64,000 nucleotides of DNA. It comes from Planococcus citri (lineage: Eukaryota > Arthropoda > Insecta > Hemiptera > Pseudococcidae). Location of the stretch: contig NC_088680.1 of NCBI RefSeq assembly GCF_950023065.1, forward strand, positions 29,872,559 to 29,936,558, read 5' to 3'. Below are positions 12,059 through 24,780 of this stretch, piece by piece (the first letter of the stretch is position 1; every line of letters begins with the position of its first letter). A program made the translations under genes and the position numbers. The notes beneath the pieces were generated by a model that was given only the letters and a program-made list of their open reading frames with translations, was not told the origin of the DNA and did not search any database.

Positions 12059-13950
12059 ACGTCTTGTTTGAAGATGCAGTTGTATCGGAGAGGTCATGCA
12101 AGACAGTTATGTGTGGTCGCGTTGAGCTTCAAAATATACTTAGTTTCATTTTGAAAAAATTATAAAAAGTTGTGACAAAGTAGGAATAATGCAATACTTA
12201 GTTAAATTCTAAGGAGAATAATTTGCAGCAACGTTATCAAAAAAATTGGAGAAACAATTATTGTAAAAATACTTCAAGATTTTGTGATAAGATGGAAGGT
12301 AGTGAAAAAAATTAGGACCACACTTGTCTTCATGGCATTCATGCCAACGCTCAGGGAAATGGAGGTGACCTCACTGACCCGATTCAGAAAACCTCTTCAG
12401 CTTCCTTCACAGATGATTAAATGACTTCTTCGAAATGAAATTAGAGGGTCTCAGAGACATCTACTGTGGAAAAAGTAGGAGTCACCCATCACCGGGAGAT
12501 GGAGATTGAGAAACAAAAATAGTTGGGTAGGCATCATTGAAATAACTCGAGGAGTCAAGGTTCAATTTCACTTCTCATTTCCACAACGCAGGGAAACTTT
12601 GGCTTTCACTTCAGCTCCTCAGAACCAACAGAACTGACTATGACTTGAAATTAGGTAAATAAATATAAGGATAAGAATCCCCCCTCTCTCCGTTTTCCAA
12701 CGAGCTACAATTTATTTTTGTAGCTTCATTGGAAACCAATCGCTTAGGTAGGTACATTATTATTCAAATTTTCTGTAAAATTCACAGAAGGGTAGGGCAT
12801 ACTTGTAGAGGTGGCATGGCAGTGAATTTTAATGGGCCAAGTGAAAGGGGGAGGGGGTTTCAATTCATGAATCAAGAATCCTAAAAAATCTTTTCTTGGT
12901 AAAATCACTAATAACTGACTTACTCATTAACAAGTTTTCTTGCTTATATGGCAACAATTTGTACTCACCTGTAACAAACAAAAAATCAGCCGATTAGTGG
13001 ATTGAAAATTAATACTTATCATGAAACACATTATTTAAAGTTTACTCAAAACATATGTCAAAAAGATGTCTGCTAGTTCAATTTGGATGAGTTCTGAGTA
13101 CGGTTCAAGATGTTTAAAGTTCGACAATATGAAAATACTCAATAATTTAGGTCTATTTGATTGGTATTGAGCTGAGCAAAAAAGTTCAACGACGAAGAGG
13201 ACATTATGCTTCAAAAATTGTTGAAAGAAGTCAAATGAGGGAATCATTACAACATGTTGCGTTGTTGGCATCCAATTGATTAAAAATTATAGTCACTTGT
13301 TTTTATTTTTTTTTAATTTTTGGTGAATTTTTGAAAATGGTCAAAATGGCCAATTAGCTGATTTTTCAGCCAATTAAAATTTTTTAAACAAATCCCTCAA
13401 AAATAAGGTCTTTTAGGAACAAACTTTATTCGATTATTTTGGTACATACTAAATTGTTTCAAAAACTTTGTTGCAATAAAAAAATTGAAAAATTTGTAAT
13501 TTTTTTCGCAATCAATACTGGGTGTGGGGGGGGGGGTAGTAGTTCAAACTTCATGCAAACAACAGATTTGGATAAAAAAAAAGTAAGACAAACAAGTTGC
13601 CTATCTTGAAATTTGAAGGGGCAAATTCCTTTTTCAAAATCAAAGAGCCAAAATCCAATTTTGACCATGGGGGTCGGCACTCGGCAGTGTACTTTAAAAA
13701 ATGAACAAAATTACCTATTATGACTTTTTACTCAACTTGCAAATTAAAGAGTCTACAAAATATGATTTTCAATTTCAAAAAATCGCGATGAAAAAAATGA
13801 ATGCTAAAATGAAAACCATGTCAAAAAACAAACAAATTTTATTACGATCATTTTTTTTCACACTCCCAAATTTAAACAATTTTTGGTATTCTTGCTAAAA
13901 ATTTCGTGAAAGTTAACAATTTTTGAGTTCCAAATATCTAAAATGGGCAT
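12059..13950. other. non-coding, no gene seen
   Basis: No supported coding exon. There is a poly-G run near 13526-13536. Short frames at 13035-13271 and 13459-13680 (minus) have no domain or splice context. Confidence 0.4.
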
Positions 13951-13956
13951 CCCAAG

Positions 13957-14915
13957 GAATATTTTAAAGCAAACTTTAGCCGAAATCGCAGATTTTGTTT
14001 TTCAACATAGCACTCCCACGAAATTTTTTGAACTGGACAAAGCTCGATCGAAAGAGCATACAAAACTTCATCAGCTAAAATTTCAAGCGCTAAAAGTGCA
14101 TTTTCCGATTTTTAGTAAATTTAAAAAAAATCAAGTTCAGACCAACAATTATTTTAAAAAAATCAAAATTTCATCAAAGTGACCCAGAAATTTGAAATTT
14201 GAGAAATACCCCATTGTTGACTAGCCGAATCGATTGGAAACAGTTTTTAACTGTTTTAAGTAGTTCTGTGGCTTCCAGCAGATTTTTGAAACTCGAAATT
14301 TCCACAACATTTTTTCAAATGAAGTTTGGAAAACCAAAATTCACGCTGTACTCTAACATAAACACGCTGTGCTAGTGGGTTCAAGTCATTTTGAAGCCCC
14401 CAGCGACTTTTTAAAAAATTCTTGGAGCCTCCAGTGAATTTTTGAAGCTTGAGATTTCTACAAAATATCATCAAATGTAGTTGGAAAGCGGAAATTCATT
14501 TTGCAAAAGTCGACTGCAGGTGGATTTCAAGTCGTTTTGGAGCCTCCAACGACTTTTTGGAAATTACTGGAGCCTCCAGCAGATTTTAAATGCTCGAAAT
14601 TTTTGAAAATTTTACCAAACAGAGTTGGAAATCCGAAATTTATTCTCGAAAATAGGGTATGCCTCAAATTTCAGCTTTCAAGGCCTAATTTGATTTTCAA
14701 AAATTCACTAAAAATCGGAAAATGCACTTTAGCACTTGGGATTTTGGCTGGTGATAAATTTTTGTATATGCTCATTGCTCTCTCGATCTAGCTTCGACCA
14801 GTTCAAAAAGGTTAAAGAAAGTAAAATCTGCGATTTCGGCTAACCTATCAATTAAAATGGCCGCCATTTTGTTAGTAAGGCCAAAATTTGGTTGGCGAGC
14901 TTGCTTTAAAATAAG
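13957..14915. repeat. large imperfect inverted repeat with an internal triplicated segment
   Basis: The left arm, about 13957-14140, contains 'tagccgaaatcgcagatttt' and 'aaagtgcattttccgattttt'. It is complementary to the right arm at about 14690-14915, which carries the same phrases inverted; the right arm has about 60 extra bases near 14840-14900. Between the arms a segment of roughly 100-150 bp, marked by 'ggagcctccag' and 'gttggaaa', occurs about three times (near 14250-14345, 14395-14500 and 14530-14650). No target duplication was identified, so the element boundaries are unsure. It is probably another foldback-type mobile element. Confidence 0.65.
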
Positions 14916-17900
14916 TTGTTCCAGAGGATCAGCAGGTGGGTGTAACATTCCTGTTGTCATATGCCGGACTATTAGTTTCCTCAAAAAATAAATTTTATAC
15001 CATGAAAAATTTGAAATTTTTATTGATCTTTAGTAAATTAAAATCGAGTTCACTCCAAATAACCACTTTATAACCATACTCCTTCTCAATAACGAAATAA
15101 GCAAATCCTCGAATCAAACCAAAAATGTCAATTACCGAATAATCACTCAGTCGTTTAATAAATCACTAGACGACCAAAGTCGACTATCTAATATCTCGCA
15201 CATCCCACAGAATATTACATTTCCAGGTGATTGATACCCCATAGTCATAATTTATAGCGGCAATAAAAACAATCGGTGACAGTTTGTCGGATAATTTCAC
15301 AGCCTAACACACGCACTATTAATTCAACTACATGTCTGCCGGGGCTTTGCTTTTAAGTAAATTCGCCTACAGCACCGTATTAACCCTAAATTGACCCCAG
15401 TGTCGTGGAACAATTGAAAAATCGCCGTTTCTACGAATAATGGTGTACCCGGTTTACATAGCATAGCAATTCAAAAACAAATTCAATTATCCAGACATCC
15501 ATTACAAATGTTATTTCACTTCATTCAATCCTTTTCAACACCAAAATATTCCATTTTCACGGTACGTGATCATCATACAAATGCGAAAGAATCCTTTGGT
15601 GAACCGATATACGTGTCCACGTTCTATCCTTTTTTATCTACTTTTTAAAGAACTCGTTCGAGTCCACATACCTATACGAATTCATCTCGAAACCGAACTC
15701 ATTAATTAGGTACCTACCTATATTAACCAAGTTGGAGAAAAAAATTGAAATAAAATAGCATTTTCATTGAAATCGCACTTCGAGAAAGGCGAATTTTTTT
15801 AATAACAATGATTTATTACCCGAGACGAAAGACGAAACCCCAGTATATAAAAGTTGTACTACGTGTTCAGGTGAAAAATGAACGTGTTTACCAGCGAATT
15901 AATTTCAACCGTGTAACAAATCTGAATTAGAATTTTGTATTGCCCACCTCAAACATCCCTAAGCAATACTACGACCGCTGGGGAAAAAAGTTCACTTGCT
16001 GGGAATCCTTTTATCAGTTTTAATTACGCAATAAGAAACCTACGGTTTGAATTTTTCGCGAGCCTGCTAAAAAAAAAAAAAAAATAACGCGAAAAACCCC
16101 CGTTAACGAAACGGACGGATGGTGTAAACCTTACGTAGCTGTGGTTTTAAGTTTGTAAAAATTCTTTCCAAACCACTGGTCCATATTTTCGAGCCGATAA
16201 AAAAATCCACGTAACGAGCATACCCTACCGACCAACACCGGGAAGTATATTCTGTTCCAAAAATTCCATCCATTCTTTTCCAAAGCATTATATAATTAAC
16301 AAGCTTTTTTGCGAGATAATTTACGAAGGTAACGCGACAAATTCCCCGCCATTTGAGCTTATCGTCTTCGAACAGAATTCAACGGAAACGATAATAGATA
16401 CCATTCTACGATAGGTTACTCTTAGCAGACCTAAATAAACACAGTTTGTTTGGAAAAATACTCGTACAGATGAGTAGATAGTAGCTAGATACACAGTTCG
16501 ATTTACTAATTCTCTTGATACCTCATTGCTCGACGACGAATTTCCAAACCAAATACTCGTACTACTTTTACGATACGATACGAAACTCGTTTATACCCCA
16601 GCATAAGTAGTACGATAAATTTTCAATGATTACGAAAAAAAAGAACATTTTTACACCAAAATACCAACACCGGTGCGGTTTTCCGTCAAAAGGTCTCTTT
16701 GAAAAACCTCTCCAGGGTCATTCCCTTCTGTATCCATTGATGGAATGTTTTAATTTATCCTTTCGAAATCGACGCGTTCGTCGTTAATAGAATTTTTAAT
16801 TGATGTTGACCCCCCCGATACGAGATAACATCGTGCTAATTAAAAGCTTTTATATACGTTTCGAGTTCAATTAAGAACATCTTTTACCTATTTCGATGCG
16901 AATGTTAACAACATCATTTTGAAGAAGTTGAAATGGTGTGAAAGGGGAGGGAACTATAAGCACCTTTATCTAAGGCATCGTTAGTAGAAGATACAAGCGT
17001 GATAAGATTTTTTCAAAAGTTATTTGAAGAAATAAAATGAAAGCTGGAAATAGTCTTGATTGATAAAGTTCATTAATGACGTCAGAAAATTACTTTTTAA
17101 AATTCGTGATTAAAATCTTATAGAAAACTCAAATTCCTCTTTTTCAGAAGAAAATCAACAGCCAGATTTTGCACGAAAACAAGTTTGAAATATACCAGGT
17201 AAAAATTTGAAAAAAAAATGAGCAAATGGATACTAGGAGAGTGAATCTAAAAGTTTACAATTCAGCAACTCCAATCAGTGAGAATAATTGAACTCAGCTC
17301 CTTCGAAAACCCAACGAATACGGTATCAAACGTCATTTTCGAAGGGGGTATTTTATACACATTATATTCACTATGTTTGATGATACTAGACTGGGGAAGA
17401 GGAGGGAGGGGGGGGTCAAAGATGTCGGATTGGAAAAATGAGCCAATATTCGAACTCATCGCTTTCATATCAGCAACAATCGATATGCCACTTCATTTCA
17501 GCGATTTTCATTAACCAAAAATCAAAATTGAGAGGACTTGTGCCAGTTGTGCCCTTCGATTATTCACACCTTATCAGGTGTCGCAGGCGTCGAATCTGAA
17601 AAATAATCCAATATTGGTATTTAGCACTCCCAAAACCCTAACAAACCATACCTATGTCACATGGTTTTTAAAAAATAAATTGTTTGGGGGGAGGGGGCGC
17701 TGGAGAGGTTGAATAAAAAAAAGTAGATATTCATGTTCATTCTGCAATTCAGCAGTTTTAATTGTCGTTTCATTTTTTTAATTTGGTTTAATTTTTGGCA
17801 TTTCAGTTTCAATTTCATCATTTTTCAGTTGTTTTCCAAAAACGATATGTCACACAAATATTTGACATTTTCTTACATTTTGTGTAAAATTTTGGGGCTC

Positions 17901-19052
17901 CCAATACCCATCCCCTTTCCTCGTCCAGCGAATCCCATCATAAAAATATATGCTTCCTGGATTTTTTAAAAATGTAGTTTTGTTTGGGAAACTTTAGGAA
18001 ATTAAGCTTTCAAAAAAGCTACCAACAATGAACTTTTAAAATTTGTGGCCAATATTTTTTAGACTACTTTCAATTATCTTCAAAACACCTCAAACCTATT
18101 GGAGGACCCCAAACCTGAAACAAGGCTGATTTGCGATGGAATTACCGTAAAAAAAAAAATGACACAAAATCGATCCAGATTTCATTTTTGGCAGGAGTTG
18201 CAATTTTTGAGATCGGTTCCATGGTTCCCAAAATCATGCCCAAAATACGAAACTAATTTATCGAAATATTAAAAACATCATCATACAGAGAAAATGCTTT
18301 AAACACATGAAAAAGCAATTTTTCACGTTTTTTTTCTCAATTTTTTTTTTAGCCCAGGCGTAAAAAGAAAAAAGATCGAATATGAATCAAATTTGGAACT
18401 AGAATTTGAAAAAAAGGCTTCTCACTGTCAGTTTTTAAAATGAACATCATCTTGAACAAGAGAAATTACTCAGCGAAAAATCAACTCATAAAAATACTAG
18501 ATTAGGTAAGTACCTAATATTAAAATACGAACATACGTAATTACTGATAATGATAATTATAATTGAGTAATTGACGTATTTAAGTAGGTAGGCAATTAGT
18601 TTTGTAATGCCCAAGTAATCACAACATTTGAAGCTCTCTTTCGGTAATCATAATGTTGAAGTAATGATAAACAATCCTCAGACAACATAAGTACATATAA
18701 TAAATGATCAATAAATCGAAATGAAAAGCAATTAACGAAAAAAAAAAAACACCTAATGATATGTAAATTCAATTTCATCAACACTCATTCAATATCGAAA
18801 TACTAATTCAAACTTGAAAATTTATTTGAAAAAGTTATCGCTTTCACAATACCGTTGCCTCAGTTACCTATTCTGTCAGAAAAATTTTAGGTTTGATCAC
18901 TCGAACGAAAATCACATTCATTTCTTAGAAAATATCCTACGACATAAAATTCATCCCCTTTCCATTTCCTAAAGAATCACCCGACCACGTAACTTTGGTC
19001 AACGAACAGGTGATTATTACTAACTTTCCGAACAAATTTACGTCATTCTTAC
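14916..19052. other. non-coding; probable downstream intron or 3' flank of the minus-strand GPCR
   Basis: No coding exon could be supported. 15000-16900 has mixed composition with CG words and looks single-copy, as conserved regulatory DNA often does. 16930-18590 is A/T-rich with a G-rich run near 17397-17415. The missing TM3-TM7 exons of the GPCR at 19053-19424 would lie on the minus strand in this direction. I found no segment here that reads like a DRY or NPxxY region. Confidence 0.4.
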
Positions 19053-19424
19053 CTGCAGCATGGGTAAAAAATAGCATAAGAATTCGCCCAAGAACCAATT
19101 CTCGTATAGTAACGACATCAACGAGTATGGAATCACAATCAAACATTTCACAATATCGGTAACGGCCAAATTCAAAAAATACACGCTCGTAGCGTCTTTA
19201 TGAAACTTATTTTTGATAATGAAATAAATCTCTAGTAAATTCAAAGGCGTGCCTATGAAAATAAGCAACCCGAAAATGAATATTATAAGGCAATAATCAT
19301 CCTCCAAAGCTTCCCTAATGCTCGGACTATTCAATTCAAGAGATTCGTTCGAATTGCCTTGTACCACATTGGCCGCTGACTCGAACCATTTAGGTTGCTT
19401 GGTGGTTAAATTCGGGTTCAACAT
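19053..19424 (-). CDS. class A (rhodopsin-like) GPCR, first coding exon only
   Basis: The frame encodes 124 residues: an extracellular N-terminus with possible N-glycosylation sites (NLT, NES), then TM1 ending in an Asn-bearing TPLNLLEIYF segment (N1.50 position), a short KNKFHKDAT loop, TM2 with the conserved Asp in NLAVTDI (D2.50), the ENWFLGEFLCYF loop with its Trp and TM3 Cys, and the first turn of TM3 (LPMLQ). It stops exactly at a strong donor, CAG|GTAAGA, in phase 0. The start is the ATG at 19424. An in-frame TAA lies just upstream of the frame's GTG at 19487, so this is a first coding exon. It is a close paralogue of the exon at 29183-29581. Rhodopsin-family membership is firm from motif layout and a peptide-type ligand is plausible, but the ligand and subfamily cannot be told. 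The remaining exons are not seen in the window. Confidence 0.85.
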
Positions 19425-20495
19425 GTTTAAAAAAGGTTCGTCGATGAGAACAAAATTTGGGGATTTTTTTTTACTTGAATTTGGCACGTTTTAACATTAT
19501 AAAAATTCTACGTAGCGAAATGCAAAGTGATGATGGATTTCAAAACGATCGACATTTACGTAAAAAACTAGCGCAGAAGACGCGGAAAAGCACGACGTTT
19601 AGAGCATTTGAAGTTACTGTTGACTGGACAATGATAAAACCACGTTGAATCACCTGGTTACGGTTCGAGGGAAACCATCGCGCCTGTGTATTTCGTTCGT
19701 ATGCAACGAACGTTACTAAGCACACTTGCGTGTGTTTTGAGAGACTCGATTGGAAATCCCACGTGCGATTTTTTGTCACATGTTGGTTCTGGTTCTGGAA
19801 AACTTGTAGATTTTGAAGTATAAATGAGAGATTTTGTCATCTATCGAGTGATCAATTCAATTTGCTACTTATCTGTCATAATTTTATTTTATTTTTGGAA
19901 TCAGCATCGTACCCTGCGTTATCTTTAATCGCATGTCTAAAAAATGAACAAATCAAAATTAAATATCACGCTTGAAAGAATGGAATGTTCGAGCTACGCA
20001 GGAGAAAAATAAGATAATTACAATTTTAGCCACAAATAACCGCCAATTTTGATCGGAAATGTTTTTTAATTGGTGAAAGACGCTGTATCCCAAGGTGTTA
20101 TCAATAAACCTTGATAATAAAATGATGTTTTCTTTAATCGCGAATTTACACACATTTTAGTGTTTTTATTCATTTAGTATCAAAACTACGTTCGGTTTAC
20201 CTACATCTTCATATACACAAGCGCGATGCTTCACCAAGGAAAATTTGGTATTTGAGAACAATTCCTGTGAGCTACTCGATCAACCCGAAAGATACTTATC
20301 AAATGATTGAGATTTGGAATTTCATCAATTACTGACGGTGAGTGTAATATTTAAAAATTTCTAACTCTATTTTAAATTCACTACTATGACCACCCAACTA
20401 ATTATTCGCGAAGGTTCAAAATGCCTGCCGATTCAAATTTATTTACCTACCATGTTGATGACTTGATTTAGCGATCGGAGTCGTTGAATCCAGAA
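19425..20495. other. intergenic region between GPCR exon and the next minus-strand exons
   Basis: No gene supported. It should contain the 5' UTR and promoter of the minus-strand GPCR. The open frames at 19540-19779 and 19658-19840 (minus) overlap each other and show no domain. Confidence 0.35.
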
Positions 20496-21032
20496 TTATT
20501 TCTCGACGAAACTGGGAGAACTACAATTCGTCTTCTTTTTGAATTGATCTAACAACAAAACATCGTGAATACGGAAATCTGCATTAGGTGTCTACAAATT
20601 CGAACGTGTGAACATTCAGATAGTATCGAACATTTTCAACTTACGGTTTCCATATTCGATGAGTTCTTTTTGTCGGAACTCGTTGTAGTTCGTTAAAACT
20701 TCTCCAAGGCATTTTAAAGGTGTACTAGGAATCTCAAAATACTGTAGATCTGCAAGGAAACTCACATCCATCGGAAAATCACACAATAAGATGGTTCTCG
20801 CTTCTTGGTTCTTAGTCATGAATGGGACTGTTCGCATCCAGTTTGAAAGCTGGATAACAGCAATTCTGAGACAAGTCTGAATAAGAGAAAAAAGTCGTAA
20901 GAAAGAAGTAATTTATTCAAATGTAATGTTTAACTTACAATCCGAAGTGTGAAAATTCTGCCGTCGGCTGTGGGATGTTGGTGGTCCTTTAAGGTGGTCC
21001 ATGAAGCTCTGATCTTCGAGTTCAGCTTTCAA
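20496..21032 (-). pseudogene. three-exon gene tail of unknown family, probably broken
   Basis: Three minus-strand exons can be drawn. Exon A, 20939-21032, follows a good acceptor (ttgaacag) and codes for 31 residues including the segment HLKGPPTSHSRRQNFHTSD, then donor GTAAGT. Exon B, 20645-20876, follows acceptor ttattcag and encodes about 77 residues starting LRIAVIQLSNWMRTVPFM after a short lead, ending at donor GTAAGT. Exon C, 20496-20548, follows tgttgttag and ends in the stop after FVEK. B joins C in phase. A ends in phase 1 while B, from its visible acceptor, would need phase 0. The natural join would skip the first four bases of B, making a Cys-Leu-Arg junction, but no AG stands there. 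No start exon is visible before the oxidase promoter. It is therefore most likely a truncated or decayed copy, although a real gene with an odd acceptor is possible. I do not recognise the family. Confidence 0.45.
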
Positions 21033-21741
21033 CTGTTCAAATATTGAAGGGAATTACATTGCAGGTAGATTTTTTGAAAACAGAGGTGCCGGTGAAATTC
21101 ATGATTTAGTTTAATAGTTTAAGTACTAATAAAGCTTAGCAGATGCAGAATAATTTCCTATTCCTATTTGGCTATTGTGAACTTTCCAAGTTTCCACGTG
21201 CTTTTGTTATTGTTTGTTTTTTCTGAATTTGATTCATTCAATCAACAATCAACAATCAACATCAACATGTTGATTTTGGAAAAAAATCTCCAAATAAAAC
21301 AAAAAACTTGCTTTTTGGTCACACTGATCTCATGCTTCTCTAAAACGCCGCTAGTTTCGCTACAATGCGCATGAATTTTTCCAGGTTTTTCTTTCACGGC
21401 CGGAAAAATCATCAAGGACGCACATAATCACGCAGACTGCGGCGCCCTCCGCTTCCGCCCACCATCCATTCCCGGCAAAACAAACGAAGTACTGATAAGA
21501 ATTTTGAATCGAGTCGAGTTGACAGCTCAAAATGATTAAATTAATCGTATACATGTACGTAATACGTGTTTAAACACTTGAAAATTAATGATGGTGCGAA
21601 GCTATTAAGCTATCATCACCTCGTATGTTCCGCATTTACTATTATCCTGCTCGTGTTGAATGTAGTTGTCTGTTGCTCAAGCTATTTGCTTCCGCCAATC
21701 CTCTATCTAACTCGTCTACGCTGCAGAAAAGTCAATCTGCG
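21033..21741 (+). promoter_or_regulatory. upstream region and 5' UTR of the polyamine oxidase gene
   Basis: This ~700-bp gap separates the minus-strand exons from the oxidase start. It includes a locally GC-rich patch at about 21396-21480 that stands out from the AT-rich surroundings and could be a promoter. An in-frame ATG at 21625 would add 39 residues to the oxidase; it is considered in the oxidase entry. No clear TATA box was identified. Confidence 0.35.
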
Positions 21742-24435
21742 ATGCCTACTCAGAAAAAAGTGATCGTAATTGGAGCTGGAGCTGCTGGAATTGCGGCAGC
21801 TACTCGTCTGATTGAAAATGGAATCAAAGATGTGCTAATAATAGAGGCCGAAGACCGAATCGGTGGTAGGATTTATACGTTGGATATTCCCGGAGGTAAT
21901 ACTCGAATTATATTCTATGTATCATGAATTCATCAACAGTATTTTTCTAACCATGTCGAAATTATGTCCACTGTAGACGAAGGTGTACTCGAAATTGGCG
22001 CTCAGTGGATACATGGAGAAAAAAACAACGTTGTTTTTGAATTAGCATCCAAGAAAAAGTTGATTGGTAGATTTGACCAAGTGTTTGAAAACATGTTATT
22101 CGTTCAGTCCTCTTCGCAAGTTATTGATCCAGAGGTGCATAACAAAATGACGAAATTGTTCTACAGTATTAAAACGAACCCCGATGAAAATGTACTCGAG
22201 TACAAAACGTCTGGAAATTATTATTTAACAAAGTTGGTAAATTATCTTTTTACGTTATCTATTCACAATTTTAAAATTTGAAGTACACTCTATACTGATA
22301 TTTTTATGCAGAATAAACGAGTCCCTTCAGCATGGCAATTATTCAATCAGCGAAGATCTGAAATCGCAATTTATCGAATGGTTTCACCAACAAATCAATT
22401 CGGTAGATGCTAGTGATACATGGTTTCAATCATCTGCCTCAACTATGATTGAATACTGGGAGTGTGAAGGCTTTCCGTCGATTGCATGGACTCCTAATGG
22501 ATATCGCCAGCTATTTACTGCTCTATCGGTAAATATACTTATTAATTACCATAAATTGTAGTGCGTGATAATAATTGATTAGATGATAAATGTTTTCATA
22601 TTAGGAAAAGGCTGATTCTATACTGGGAAAAAACTTTCTCGAAAATTACATTAAGAAAAATACGGAGGTTGTTAAGATAACCCCAGATGGCAAAGGTGTT
22701 CGTATAAAATGCGATAACAACGAAGAATATGTAGCTGATCATGTTATAGTTACTGTATCTCTCGGAGTACTTAAGGCTAATTATAAAAAACTGTTCCCTG
22801 AAAACCTATTACCCGATAAGCAGCAAAAAGCGATACAAGTACGTGATAATTATTTTTTCGTTAACGAGTAAGGTGTAAGATTCATTAGTTCTTAAATTCG
22901 TTGTTGTGTTACAGCATTTGCTGTTCGGTAACGTGGCTAAATTGTACCTGAAATTTCCACATAGATGGTGGCCTGAAAATATAACCGATATTTCTTTACT
23001 TTGGAACGAGACAGATAAATCGGATTATGAAAGACGGGTATGTAAATAATATCATTTATTCTTATTATTTTAAAGTACCTACTCATTGTCGTCATTTTAT
23101 GTGATTTTACGAGTATCTCAAGTGATGTTAATTTAAATTATGAATATGGTTTAGGGTTTGAAATGGGTCACCGACGTATTTGCGTTTATGGTATCCTATA
23201 ATCATAATTCAACGTTATGCGGATGGATTAGTGGACAATCAGCTCGCGATATGGAAGCTATAGACGAAAATTTTGTTAAAAATGAGCTCATGCAAGTGTT
23301 GAGAAAGTTTTTAGGAAATAAGTACACCATTCCTGAACCCGATTGGTTCTACAGGTATATAAGAAAAATTGCTGTCGATTACGTTCGTTCCTAATTTACC
23401 GAATATTTTTTTAAAATCGTGAATCTTTATGTTTTTAGATCAACATGGAAATCGAATTCCCATTTTAATGGCACTTACAGTTTGAGAGGACCAATTACGG
23501 ATTCAATGAATGTGTCTGCTGCCGATTTAAGTGTTCCAGTTGTCAATAAAGACAATGTTCCTGTAAGAATTGACTTTATTTTAAATTAAGCTGTGCTTCT
23601 TGAACAATTCCATTAATAATTGAGATTTACAAAATTACATAATCCACAAAAATTATAGTGAAAAAGTTTCAAGATTTTCTCGATGTTTAAAATATGTTTT
23701 GGATTTTATTTAGGAAAATATGAAGCTAAAAATTTCAAGTTTCATGAATGTTGAATTAATCTAAATATTCATTCATGTTCAATTTTGATATTTTTTCGAT
23801 TTGTGGTTTCATTTTTTGTCGTTGTTTTATTTCGGAACTACATATTATCAAAAAAAAAAAAATTGTTAGTTAGATTTTTATGACACAATTTCTTGCGATC
23901 ATAAAGTTGATGAATACTTAATTTTGCACGGAATAGATATATTTTTTTGTGCAAAGTTTACAACCTCTTACTCTCTTTGGACGGTATTTTATCTTCATAA
24001 GACCACTGAATATCTATTTTTTATTTTATTTCATTTTTTTGAAGAAATAGCTAAGATGAAAAGATGGAAAGTTTGGTGATTTCTCCGAATAAGAAGGAAT
24101 ATTATATTTGACAAAATTTGATTTTGTTCTTCAATTTTGTAAATTTTTGGTTGTTTATTATTTTCAAAATTTCATTTTAGTAATTGTAAGATATGACAAG
24201 AGTAAATCTTCAACATTGCATATGTCATAAAAAATTAATACCTACGCAAACGTAAAATTTAAAAACGTTTAAAAAAATAATCGCATCTTCGAATTTTTTT
24301 TGATTTTTTCCACAGGTGATATTATTCGCTGGAGAAGCTACTCATCCTCATTACTACTCAACTGTCCACGGAGCCGTTGAAACCGGCTGGAGAGAAGCTG
24401 ATCGTATCATATCATTGAAGAAAGCAGTCAATTAG
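21742..24435 (+). CDS. FAD-dependent polyamine/spermine oxidase (SMOX/PAOX family), complete, eight exons
   Basis: Exons are 21742-21895, 21977-22232, 22312-22528, 22605-22838, 22915-23037, 23155-23354, 23439-23562 and 24316-24435. They sum to 1428 nt, giving 475 residues plus TAG, the usual family length. Seen directly: the Rossmann dinucleotide motif GAGAAG (residues 11-16), the acidic strand end IIEAEDRIGGR, GAQWIHGE with His64, VTVSLGVLK, KLYLKFPHRWWPE with Lys296, and the C-terminal FAD-binding segment FAGEATHPHYYSTVHGAVE. From family knowledge, His64 and Lys296 sit where substrate-contacting and flavin-proximal residues are expected. The enzyme should oxidise spermine or N-acetylated polyamines to a shorter polyamine, an aminoaldehyde and H2O2. 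No signal peptide or clear peroxisomal SKL-type tail is seen (ends KKAVN), so it is probably cytosolic. All introns are GT-AG. The exon 2 donor is the weak GTTGGT, because the better-looking GTAAAT four bases on would break the frame. The upstream in-frame ATG at 21625 would add 39 residues and is less likely, since the dinucleotide fold normally starts within about ten residues of the N-terminus. Confidence 0.93.
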
Positions 24436-24780
24436 GTGGGTGTTTCATTTATTGACGTAATTATTGTGTTATTTAAGATGTAATACTTTAAATTCTACGC
24501 ATTCCAAAGATCAAAGTTACCAAAATTGTGAATTCAATGAGCAAAATACGGTTGAATCCGAATCAGTCGCCATTTTAGTAACTCGAATGATACGTAAGTA
24601 CAGAGTTTTTGTCGGAAATTGTAGAGTGAACTTATCCTTCATTGCGTGTTTTAACTTCCTTCTTTTATTATTATTATTTTTTCATTTCGAAATACTTATT
24701 CATGGAGATATTTTCTTTGTTTTAAATTTTGAATTTGTTGAAGTGAAATTCTTGTAATAAAAGTTTGAAATTGACGTATC
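24436..24780 (+). terminator. 3' UTR with poly(A) signal of the polyamine oxidase gene
   Basis: AATAAA occurs at 24756-24761, about 320 bases after the stop codon at 24435. The open frame at 24464-24757 lies wholly within this 3' UTR and has no domain. Confidence 0.6.

Noticed and set aside
19425..19487. Extended GPCR start at 19487
   Set aside because: The codon there is GTG, not ATG, and an in-frame TAA lies just upstream; the first ATG is at 19424.
21625..21741. Oxidase start at the upstream in-frame ATG
   Set aside because: It adds 39 residues unlike any oxidase N-terminus; the FAD motif normally lies close to the start. It remains possible as an alternative start.
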